From Desulfarculus sp. (GTDB taxonomy: Bacteria > Desulfobacterota > Desulfarculia > Desulfarculales > Desulfarculaceae), in NCBI GenBank assembly GCA_020216805.1, contig JAIWNN010000034.1:1-10000 (forward strand): DNA of 10,000 bases, given 5' to 3'. Positions 1 through 6,331 of this stretch are shown in pieces. The notes below the pieces were generated by a model, which saw only the letters and a program-made list of their open reading frames with translations, ran no database searches and was not told where the DNA came from. The first letter of the stretch is position 1. Each line of letters starts with the position of its first letter. A program made the translations under genes and the position numbers.

Positions 1-1041
<1,041 letters not shown>

Positions 1042-1060
1042 TCCCGCCCGAACGCGACCC

Positions 1061-1093
1061 CGGCCCCGCCGCACCAGGCGGGGCCGTTTTTTT
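1061..1093 (+). terminator. Intrinsic terminator of enolase
   Basis: A perfect 10-bp GC stem (CGGCCCCGCC at 1061-1070 with GGCGGGGCCG at 1077-1086) closes a 6-nt loop GCACCA and is followed directly by seven T (1087-1093). This is a textbook rho-independent terminator 20 bp after the enolase stop. Confidence 0.93.
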
Positions 1094-1139
1094 GCGGCGG
1101 AACGCTCCGGCCACCCGACCGGCGGCAACCTGGAAAAGC

Positions 1140-1167
1140 TTGACAGATTGGCCCCATACAGGATAGC
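1140..1167 (+). promoter_or_regulatory. Possible promoter of the large lipoprotein gene
   Basis: A perfect -35 hexamer TTGACA (1140-1145) lies between the enolase terminator and the next gene. The -10 is poor: GATAGC at 1162-1167 (16-bp spacer) matches only half the consensus. The position suits a promoter, since a terminator precedes it, but the weak -10 keeps this tentative. Confidence 0.35.
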
Positions 1168-1203
1168 CTCGGGCAGACTCCAACCCTGGTCCGGGAGGAT
1201 GAG

Positions 1204-2658
1204 GTGAAGGCTGTGGGCATGAGAATCGCTGTCGGCTGTCTGCTGGCCCTGTCGCTCCTGGCCGGCGGTTGCGCCTACACCACGGTTACGGCCAAGGAGC
1301 GCATTCCCAAGCCCGGCCCGCCGCAGCAGGTGGGTCTGTCGGCGGTGATGCAGCCGGTGAACGACCGCCGCGAGTGGCCGGCGGTGGCCAGCGATCAGCC
1401 GATCCCCAATGTGCGCATCTTCGCCCCGGAGATGACCCAGCAGCTGCGCCAGGACCTGCTGGCCAGCGGCCTGTTCGCCGCCCTGCCCGCTCCCAACTCC
1501 CCGGCCGCCAAGGACATCAAGCCCGAGTTGCGCATCAAGGTCACCAACTTCGTCATCACCAACCAGGGCACCAACGCCTGGATCATCCCCCACCTGCTCA
1601 TCGACGGCGTGGCCCTGCCGGTCTTCACCGTCACCAACGTCTACAGCAAGGGCATGGTGGACCTGGGCGGCTACCTCACCCCCAGCACCCGCATCGGGGT
1701 CAACCTCCACGTCGACCTGGAATACGACGAGGGCCCGCCCGCGCCGCTGATCAAGCGCTCCTACGCCATCCGGGTGGAGATGGACCAGGTCAGCGAGCGC
1801 GAGCTGCTGAGCCAGATGCGGGATTACGCCACCTGGGGCGGCCAGGCCGGACGCGAATTCGGCCGCAAGGCCCTGCTGGAGCTGGCCCGTAACATCGCCG
1901 CCGATCCCAACTGGAAGCACCTGCCCACCCTGCGGCGGCTGGTGGCCGCCGAACAGGCGGTCAAGTCCGGCCTGCCCCTGGACCGGCAGGTGGCGGCGGC
2001 CGAGGAGGCCCTCAACCTGGCCTCCGCGCCCCTGACCATGACCGAGGAGGAGGTCAAGATCCTGCGCGACGGCTATCTGGACGCCAAGGCCCGGGCCACC
2101 ATCGTCAACGACCTGCGCGCCACCTGGCTGGGCCTGTCCGGCCCCAAGGACCTCTCGGCCGAGCAGACGGTCAGCCCCGAGGAGGCGGAGGCCTTCTTCG
2201 ACGACCCCAGGCTGCCGACCTATCAGATGCAGTCCAATTTCGCCCAACGGGCCATCGCCCTGGCGGTGCGGATCCTGACGCCGGTGGAAGCCACCCCCAA
2301 GGAGCCCGGCGGCCGCGGGGCCGAGGTGGTCAGTCTTCCCCCGGGACCCAGACCCCCGGCCGCGGCGGTGGCCACCGGCTCGCCCGGCACCAGCACCCCG
2401 GACCCAACCCCGGCCGGAGCGCCCAACCTCTCCACCGCCGCCGAGCCTCCGGCCCTGAGCCCGGCCCAGGCCCAGGCGCTGCGCCAGCGCCTCCAGACGG
2501 CCTTGGCCCAATTCCTGGCCGGCGACTTGCGCAAGCAGGTGCTGGCCACTAACCAGGCCGACAACGCCGTGGGCGCCGGCTGGCAACCCATGGCCGACCT
2601 GTTGGGGAGGGTCAACACTCCCTACATGCAGCGCTATCTCCAGCGCAGGGCGGGCTAG
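1204..2658 (+). CDS. Large predicted outer-membrane lipoprotein, function unknown
   Basis: A 484-residue predicted lipoprotein that I cannot assign to a characterised family. The N-terminus is a short basic region, a hydrophobic stretch and a lipobox LAGGC, with lipidated Cys at residue 23. The next residues are Ala-Tyr, not Asp, so outer-membrane sorting is likely. Residues 70-92 (IFAPEM..LRQDLLASGLF) resemble the first helix seen in small envelope lipoproteins of the YajG/GNA1162 kind, followed by a beta-rich stretch (108-195). Helical segments follow (200-360), then a Pro/Ala/Gly-rich linker (about 360-420) and a short helical C-terminal domain (420-484). Start choice: GTG at 1204 has GGGAGG (1193-1198) 5 nt upstream. 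An ATG at 1219 would also give a good signal peptide (Cys at 18), and GAAGG sits 8 nt before it, so the start is uncertain by 5 codons. thyX follows after 40 bp. Confidence 0.85.
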   Translation: MKAVGMRIAVGCLLALSLLAGGCAYTTVTAKERIPKPGPPQQVGLSAVMQPVNDRREWPAVASDQPIPNVRIFAPEMTQQLRQDLLASGLFAALPAPNSPAAKDIKPELRIKVTNFVITNQGTNAWIIPHLLIDGVALPVFTVTNVYSKGMVDLGGYLTPSTRIGVNLHVDLEYDEGPPAPLIKRSYAIRVEMDQVSERELLSQMRDYATWGGQAGREFGRKALLELARNIAADPNWKHLPTLRRLVAAEQAVKSGLPLDRQVAAAEEALNLASAPLTMTEEEVKILRDGYLDAKARATIVNDLRATWLGLSGPKDLSAEQTVSPEEAEAFFDDPRLPTYQMQSNFAQRAIALAVRILTPVEATPKEPGGRGAEVVSLPPGPRPPAAAVATGSPGTSTPDPTPAGAPNLSTAAEPPALSPAQAQALRQRLQTALAQFLAGDLRKQVLATNQADNAVGAGWQPMADLLGRVNTPYMQRYLQRRAG

Positions 2659-2698
2659 ACCCGGCGGCGACGCCAGGCGGCCGGCGCGGAACAGGCCG

Positions 2699-3385
2699 AT
2701 GCGGGTCATCCCCCCCAGCCACCAGGTGCTCTTCCTACCCCAGGGGCCGGAGGTGTTGGCCAACCTGGAGCTGGCCGGCCGCACCTGCTACAAGTCCGAG
2801 CACCGCATCACCCCCGACTCGGCCGCCAGCTTCGTGCGCGCCATCATCAAGAGCGGCCACCACAGCGTCATCGAGCACGCCTCGATCACGGTGCGCTTCG
2901 TCTGCGACCGCGGGGTGAGCCATGAGCTGGTGCGTCACCGCCTGGCCGCCTACAGCCAGGAGTCCACCCGCTACGCCAACTATGGCCAGGACCGCTTCGG
3001 CCGGGAGATCACCGTGATCCGCCCCCTGTTCTGGGCCAAGGGCAGCGCGGCCTACGCCCGCTGGGAGCAGGCCATGCGAGCGGCGGAAGCCGCCTACCTG
3101 GAGTTGCTGGACCAGGGGGCCAAGCCCCAGGAGGCCCGGGCGGTGCTGCCCAACAGCCTCAAGACCGAGATCGTCATGACCGCCAACCTGCGTGAGTGGC
3201 GCCATGTCTTCAACCTGCGCTGCGCCCCGGCGGCCCATCCCCAGATCCGCGAGATCATGCTGCCGCTGTTGGCCGAGCTATCCCAGGCCCTGCCGGTGAT
3301 CTTCGAGGACCTGGCCCAACGCTTCGCCCCCGAGATCCAGCGCATGGCCGCCCTGCGCCGGGAGCTGGACCAGCCCCCGGCCTGA
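2699..3385 (+). CDS. thyX: Flavin-dependent thymidylate synthase ThyX
   Basis: Makes dTMP from dUMP using methylenetetrahydrofolate as carbon donor and reduced FAD as reductant. The 228-residue length is normal for the family. The ThyX signature RHRX7S is present at 79-89 (RHRLAAYSQES followed by TRY). The upstream GHHSVIEHASITV segment (53-65) is the conserved GHxSxxEH region. The later segment ARAVLPNSLKTEIVMTANLREWRHVFNLRC is also typical, including the Arg/Asn-rich C-terminal active-site strand. The ATG has only a weak purine stretch (GGAACAGG) before it. The gene lies 40 bp after the lipoprotein and converges on the small-lipoprotein operon with a 21-bp gap holding no evident terminator. 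An organism with ThyX often lacks ThyA, but the window cannot show that. Confidence 0.97.
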   Translation: MRVIPPSHQVLFLPQGPEVLANLELAGRTCYKSEHRITPDSAASFVRAIIKSGHHSVIEHASITVRFVCDRGVSHELVRHRLAAYSQESTRYANYGQDRFGREITVIRPLFWAKGSAAYARWEQAMRAAEAAYLELLDQGAKPQEARAVLPNSLKTEIVMTANLREWRHVFNLRCAPAAHPQIREIMLPLLAELSQALPVIFEDLAQRFAPEIQRMAALRRELDQPPA

Positions 3386-3406
3386 GCATCGGCGAGCAAA
3401 CATCGG

Positions 3407-3874
3407 CTAATAGCGCGGCTGGGAGCCGAGGGGCGGCAGCAGAAGATTGCCGTCGGGGTCGCGGGGGGGATTGTCCGAGGGGGGCGGCAGCTTCTCCGGC
3501 GGCACGATCGGCTCCAGGGGCAGGGCGGGCATGATCGGCGGACCGGTCAGCACCACCGGCGGCGGGGGCGGCGTGGCGCCCTCCTCGTAGGCCTTGATCA
3601 CCTCCTGCAGCCACATTCGCCGCACCCGGGCCGCCTTGCGCAGGTCCTGGGTGTAGGCCTTCTTCTCCGCCGTGTGGAAGGCGTAGTAGGCCTCGCGGTA
3701 GCGGCCTTCGTCGAGCAGGTCCTGGGCGTAGCGGTACAGCTGCTGGGACTCGCCCATGCCCAGGTAGCGCTCCTCGATGGCGCGGGTGGAGGAGGGCTCG
3801 GTGCCGCTGGCGCAGCCGCCCAGCAGCAGCAGGACGGCCAACAGTCCCAGGGCATGATGACGCGAAAACCTCAT
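3407..3874 (-). CDS. Small proline-rich lipoprotein with TPR-like helical segment
   Basis: A 155-residue predicted lipoprotein of unknown function. Residues 1-20 form a signal peptide (basic MRFSRHH, then a leucine-rich core) ending in lipobox LGGC with Cys at 21. Ala follows the Cys, which suggests outer-membrane sorting. Residues 43-90 (LYRYAQDLLDEGRYREAYYAFHTAEKKA...) look like one TPR-type helical hairpin. From residue 101 to the end the chain is strongly proline-rich (TPPPPPVV, PPEKLPPP) and probably extended, perhaps spanning or binding the cell wall. It starts 45 bp after the stop of the small membrane protein, so the two are likely co-transcribed. The ribosome binding site is weak. 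A longer ORF in another frame over the same bases lacks any coherent signal and was rejected. Confidence 0.82.
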   Translation of the reverse strand: MRFSRHHALGLLAVLLLLGGCASGTEPSSTRAIEERYLGMGESQQLYRYAQDLLDEGRYREAYYAFHTAEKKAYTQDLRKAARVRRMWLQEVIKAYEEGATPPPPPVVLTGPPIMPALPLEPIVPPEKLPPPSDNPPRDPDGNLLLPPLGSQPRY

Positions 3875-3919
3875 GCGACACTCATCGGCAGCCGGGGGGC
3901 GGGACTTGAAGGGGTTGGT

Positions 3920-4171
3920 TCAACGCCGGATGCTGATGGCCGCGGCGGCGTCCCGGCAGACCGAGCGCCCGCTCTCGGAGACGCAGGCCACCGACCAGAA
4001 CCACATGAACAGGGCCATGACCACCACGCCCAAACCCAGCCAGAGCACCGCCCCGCGCGGCACCCGGCCAAAGAGCACCGCCCGGACCAGGCGGCGACAC
4101 TTGCCGACCGAACCGGCGGGCTCGAGTTCGGGCAGCTGGCACTGGGGTCCGTCCTTGCCGAAGTAGCGCAT
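3920..4171 (-). CDS. Small one-pass membrane protein, function unknown
   Basis: An 83-residue protein with one strong transmembrane helix at about 40-62 (AVLWLGLGVVVMALFMWFWSV), a basic segment before it (KCRRLVRAVLFGRVPR, which favours an inside N-terminus) and a short C-terminal tail. Four cysteines occur, two on each side or edge of the helix (11, 25, 63, 72). The same frame is open back to an ATG at 4252, but the ATG at 4171 is preferred because AGGGAG lies 5 nt upstream and the upstream residues would overlap the promoter. No family recognised. It is followed 45 bp later by the small lipoprotein, so the pair may act together in the envelope (inference). Confidence 0.68.
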   Translation of the reverse strand: MRYFGKDGPQCQLPELEPAGSVGKCRRLVRAVLFGRVPRGAVLWLGLGVVVMALFMWFWSVACVSESGRSVCRDAAAAISIRR

Positions 4172-4223
4172 GGGTGCTCCCTGTGGGGCGCCAGGGGCGG
4201 AAGGGGTTAGTCCTCTAAGCGCC

Positions 4224-4252
4224 ACTATAGGGCAGCCCGACGCCTTCCGCAA
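4224..4252 (-). promoter_or_regulatory. Sigma-70-type promoter for the small membrane protein/lipoprotein operon
   Basis: Reading the minus strand, TTGCGG (4252-4247), a 17-bp spacer, then TATAGT (4229-4224). The -10 matches five of six consensus bases and spacing is ideal; the -35 is weak. The predicted start near 4217 would leave a 5' leader of about 45 nt before the ATG at 4171. Confidence 0.55.
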
Positions 4253-4289
4253 GCAAAACTAGAGTATTTCCAGCCAATTTATCACCTTG

Positions 4290-4781
4290 TCAGCGCCGCC
4301 ACAGGCTGCACAGCGTCCGTCCGGCGTAGAGGGTCTTTTCGTGGGTCATGGTCTCGGGCCGGAAATGGGGGCCATAGACCAACAGTCGTCCCCGCCAGGG
4401 ATCGGGCAAGATTTTCTCCAGCCAGGCCAGGGGCTTGTCCGGATAGATGAACAACAGGTCGTAGGGGCTCAGGTCCACCTGGCGCAGGTCGCCCAGGATG
4501 AAGCCGGCCCGGCTTAGGCCCAATTCGGCGGCCAGATGCCGCGCCACGGCTACCAGCTCGGGATCGGCTTCGATTCCGGTGGCTTGGGTGTAAAGCGCCG
4601 CCAGGAGCACCGCCCGGCCGTCGCCGCTGCCCAGGTCGGCGAAATGCCGGAAGCGGCCCAGCTCCAGGGCCGCGAACAGCTCGGCCAGCTCCTCGGCCAC
4701 CGAACAGGCCCACATCCCGGCCGGGGTCATCTTGTAGGGCTCCTCCAGGGAGTCCTGATAGCGGCCCACCGCCCCCAGCAC
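4290..4781 (-). CDS. Small class I SAM-dependent methyltransferase, substrate unknown
   Basis: A 163-residue Rossmann-fold methyltransferase. Motif I is FADLGSGDGR (48-56), the acidic residue ending beta-2 is Glu71 in TGIEADPE, a GDL follows at 97-99, and the beta-4 strand is YDLLFIYPD (107-115). The catalytic motif is not of the NPPY kind, so a DNA/rRNA adenine target is not indicated. PYKMTPAGMWA before motif I resembles the lead-in seen in small methyltransferases of unknown substrate. Start choice: GTG at 4781 has GGAGG (4794-4790) 8 nt upstream. The frame is open further to ATGs at 4859 and 4901, but those would translate a hexanucleotide microsatellite into a run of nine serines and a palindromic repeat, so I treat them as artefacts of a repeat element. 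The gene is just downstream of that element and may be read with the genes above it. Confidence 0.8.
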   Translation of the reverse strand: MLGAVGRYQDSLEEPYKMTPAGMWACSVAEELAELFAALELGRFRHFADLGSGDGRAVLLAALYTQATGIEADPELVAVARHLAAELGLSRAGFILGDLRQVDLSPYDLLFIYPDKPLAWLEKILPDPWRGRLLVYGPHFRPETMTHEKTLYAGRTLCSLWRR

Positions 4782-4818
4782 CGCCGCCACCTCCGCGGGA
4801 GAGGGGGGGGAGAATGGA

Positions 4819-4846
4819 GAGGAAGAGGAAGAGGAAGAGGAAGAGG
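4819..4846. repeat. GAGGAA hexanucleotide microsatellite
   Basis: Four full GAGGAA units (4819-4842) and four bases of a fifth. It forms part of the purine/pyrimidine tract of repeat copy 1 and lies just upstream of the preferred methyltransferase start. A six-base unit can slip without changing frame. Confidence 0.9.
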
Positions 4847-4858
4847 GGGAGAAAGGCA

Positions 4859-4900
4859 TGTGGGGGAACCCTTTTGGGGGCCCAAAAGGGTTCCCCCACA
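4859..4900. repeat. Perfect palindrome, 20-bp arms (module A, copy 1)
   Basis: Left arm 4859-4878 (TGTGGGGGAACCCTTTTGGG), centre GG at 4879-4880, right arm 4881-4900 is its exact reverse complement. It would form a long stable hairpin in RNA or a cruciform in DNA. It has no trailing T run, so it is not a standard terminator. Confidence 0.95.
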
Positions 4901-4953
4901 CCCCCTCCCAAAAAGCCGAGGGGGGCTGGTTGGCGATCTTGGGGCGCGTTCCG

Positions 4954-5394
4954 TTACACCTGGTAGCCCATCAGCATCTGGTGGTCCACCTTCAGGCAGC
5001 GGTCCTGCACCACCAGCAACCCGCAGACCCGGGCATAGGCCGCCGCCTCCTCGTTGCGCACTCCCTGCTGGAGCCAGAGGCACTTGGCCCGGGCCGCCAC
5101 CGCCTGGCGGGCGATCTCCGGCGCGTGCTCGCTGGAGCGGAAGACGTCCACGATGTCCACCGCTTCGGGGATGGAGGCCAGGTCGGGGTAGCACTTCTGG
5201 CCCAGGATGGTTTCGGCCTTGGGGTTGACCGGGATGATCCGGAAGCCGCGCTGCTGGAGGTAGGCGGCCACCCGGTGGCTGTCGCGGGCGGGATCGGGGG
5301 AGAGCCCCACCACCGCCACCACCCGGCACTGACCCAGCAGGTCCTTGATGTGTTCGGGCTTGGGGTTGGGGCTGGGCGCGGGATTGGCTTCCAT
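4954..5394 (-). CDS. CoA-binding domain protein, YccU family
   Basis: A 146-residue stand-alone CoA-binding (Rossmann-like) domain, as in E. coli YccU, whose cellular role is not established. Visible family features: VAVVGLSPDPARDSHRVAAY (26-45), the nucleotide-binding glycine region; PVNPKAETILGQKCYPDL (55-72); VDIVDVFR (79-86); LWLQQGV (106-112); and the C-terminal VVQDRCLKVDHQ (128-139), equivalent to the conserved MDRC segment. The family normally shows about this length. The first 14 residues are Pro/Asn-rich and likely disordered. The ATG has GGAG 8 nt upstream. It begins 30 bp after the stop of the four-cysteine protein, so the two probably form an operon. A role in sensing CoA or acyl-CoA is plausible but only inferred. 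Confidence 0.93.
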   Translation of the reverse strand: MEANPAPSPNPKPEHIKDLLGQCRVVAVVGLSPDPARDSHRVAAYLQQRGFRIIPVNPKAETILGQKCYPDLASIPEAVDIVDVFRSSEHAPEIARQAVAARAKCLWLQQGVRNEEAAAYARVCGLLVVQDRCLKVDHQMLMGYQV

Positions 5395-5424
5395 GTCCGT
5401 CTCCGGCGTGGGTGCGTCCTGATG

Positions 5425-6045
5425 TTACCACCTCTCGGCCATCACCGGCAAATTCGCCGGGGAGCGGCGGGGCTCCAGCACCCGCTGGATCAACGACAGA
5501 CGCAGGCCCAGGCGGCGCAGCTCCTCCGGGTCCAGGCCGGCGGTCAAGGTCGGCAGCCAGGCCGCGCCACCCCCGGGCAGGTGGCGCAGCAGGGCGTGCA
5601 GGGCCAGGGCGGATTCCGCGCCGGGAGGCGTCGGCGGCAGGGGGCAGGCGGCGCAGTCCGGCGGGCCCTCGCCGCGCGCCGCCTGTTCATGGCAATGGGC
5701 GCAGTCCAGGGCGGGATAGTCGGTCCGGGCGCGCAAGAAGGTCTCCAGGGCCTCCAGCTCGGCGGCCAGGGTTTGGTCCAGCCAGGGCGGGCAGAGGCCG
5801 GTCAGGAGGCGGTCCAGCAGGGCGGCCGGCAATTGGCCCAGGCGGGCGGGAGCAAAGGCCGCCGCCAGGCCACCCGGACCGACCACCTCCTCCCATCCCA
5901 CCACCCGGCGCTCCAGCAAGGCCAGGGCCAGGCAGGCTGGCCCCGGAGACTGGCGGGCCAGGGGCTCCCAGGCCAGGGGCGAGACCGGGCGCAGGCGCAG
6001 GCGGGCCGGGCCGAGATCCAGGATTTGGGCGGGCGGGGCGTGCAT
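5425..6045 (-). CDS. Four-cysteine protein of unknown function
   Basis: A 206-residue protein that I do not recognise. Its mark is CX2CX12CX2C (Cys 115, 118, 131, 134) in DCAHCHEQAARGEGPPDCAAC, which suits a structural zinc site or possibly an iron-sulfur site. The N-terminal third looks beta/alpha and leucine-rich, residues 75-105 are helical, and a proline-rich stretch follows the cysteines. No signal peptide or membrane helix is seen, so it is probably cytoplasmic; the embedded CAHCH is therefore unlikely to bind haem c. The frame is open to an ATG at 6150, but those residues (MSVIASAAKQSP) are translated from a dispersed repeat, so I place the start at the ATG at 6045. That ATG lacks a clear Shine-Dalgarno, so the start is uncertain. 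The CoA-binding gene follows after 30 bp. Confidence 0.7.
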   Translation of the reverse strand: MHAPPAQILDLGPARLRLRPVSPLAWEPLARQSPGPACLALALLERRVVGWEEVVGPGGLAAAFAPARLGQLPAALLDRLLTGLCPPWLDQTLAAELEALETFLRARTDYPALDCAHCHEQAARGEGPPDCAACPLPPTPPGAESALALHALLRHLPGGGAAWLPTLTAGLDPEELRRLGLRLSLIQRVLEPRRSPANLPVMAERW

Positions 6046-6118
6046 GGGGTCATGATGGGGGGCCAGACGGCGGCCGGCCTGGGAGGCGTTTCGCGAATTG
6101 AGGGTGATGGTAAGGGGT

Positions 6119-6144
6119 GATTGCTTCGCCGCGCTCGCGATGAC
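6119..6144. repeat. Half copy of the GTCATTGCGAG-type repeat
   Basis: GATTGCTTCGCCGCGCTCGCGATGAC differs at two bases from the right half of the 80-bp elements at 8180-8259 and 8300-8379. No left half is visible beside it. It overlaps a spurious N-terminal extension of the four-cysteine ORF. Just beyond it, 6149-6180 is unusually AT-rich for this window (TAAATTTAAATAAAG), a possible promoter zone for the minus strand, but no good -35/-10 pair was found. Confidence 0.8.
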
Positions 6145-6220
6145 GGACAAGCTAAATTTAAATAAAGCGTTACATCAATGAACCCCCTCGCCGTGTAAAC
6201 GAGTCTGGCTACTGGAAGAC

Positions 6221-6331
6221 CTACCCCCCTTTCGCCTTTTTGGAGGGGGGTCCGGGGGGAACCTTTTTGGGCACCAAAAAGGTTCCCCCCGCGCTCTCTT
6301 ATCTTCCTTCCCTCCCTCCCTTCTCTCCCCT
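6221..6331 (+). repeat. Composite hairpin-palindrome-polypyrimidine element, copy 2
   Basis: Read on the plus strand: module B is an 8-bp stem ACCCCCCT (6223-6230) with AGGGGGGT (6244-6251) and a 13-nt loop containing CCTTTTT. Module A is a perfect 18-bp inverted repeat, 6253-6270 with 6274-6291, centre GCA. Module T is the pyrimidine tract 6294-6331, broken only by A6301. Order and spacing match copy 1 on the other strand. The tract runs into the stop codon of recJ (6332-6330). Confidence 0.85.

Larger units (their letters stand above)
4797..4930 (-). repeat. Composite hairpin-palindrome-polypyrimidine element, copy 1
   Basis: Read on the minus strand it has three modules. Module B (4930-4901) is a hairpin with a 7-bp stem CCCCCTC/GAGGGGG and a loop containing AAAAA/TTTTT. 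Module A (4900-4859) is a perfect 20-bp inverted repeat with a 2-nt centre. Module T (4856-4797) is a 60-nt pure pyrimidine tract broken only at 4815. The same three modules in the same order occur at 6221-6331 on the opposite strand. It lies between the CoA-binding gene and the methyltransferase and ends at the methyltransferase Shine-Dalgarno. No transposase is present, so any mobility would be non-autonomous. Confidence 0.85.

Noticed and set aside
1151..1170. Sigma-54 promoter before the large lipoprotein gene
   Set aside because: TTGGCCCC lacks the GG/GC spacing needed for the -24/-12 boxes.
4859..4900. Palindrome A as a rho-independent terminator for the CoA-binding gene
   Set aside because: The stem is strong, but no T run follows on either strand and the same structure at 6253-6291 is oriented differently to its neighbouring gene.
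5689..5703. CAHCH as a c-type haem-binding motif in the four-cysteine protein
   Set aside because: The protein has no signal peptide, and a second CXXC follows 12 residues later, which fits a four-cysteine metal site better.
4858..6120. Long plus-strand open frame (about 420 codons)
   Set aside because: Antisense shadow of the CoA-binding and four-cysteine genes in GC-rich DNA; Gly/Gln/Ala/Arg-rich with no family motif, and it reads through the palindrome.
6046..6150. N-terminal extension MSVIASAAKQSP... of the four-cysteine protein
   Set aside because: The residues derive from the half repeat at 6119-6144, and no ribosome binding site supports the ATG at 6150.
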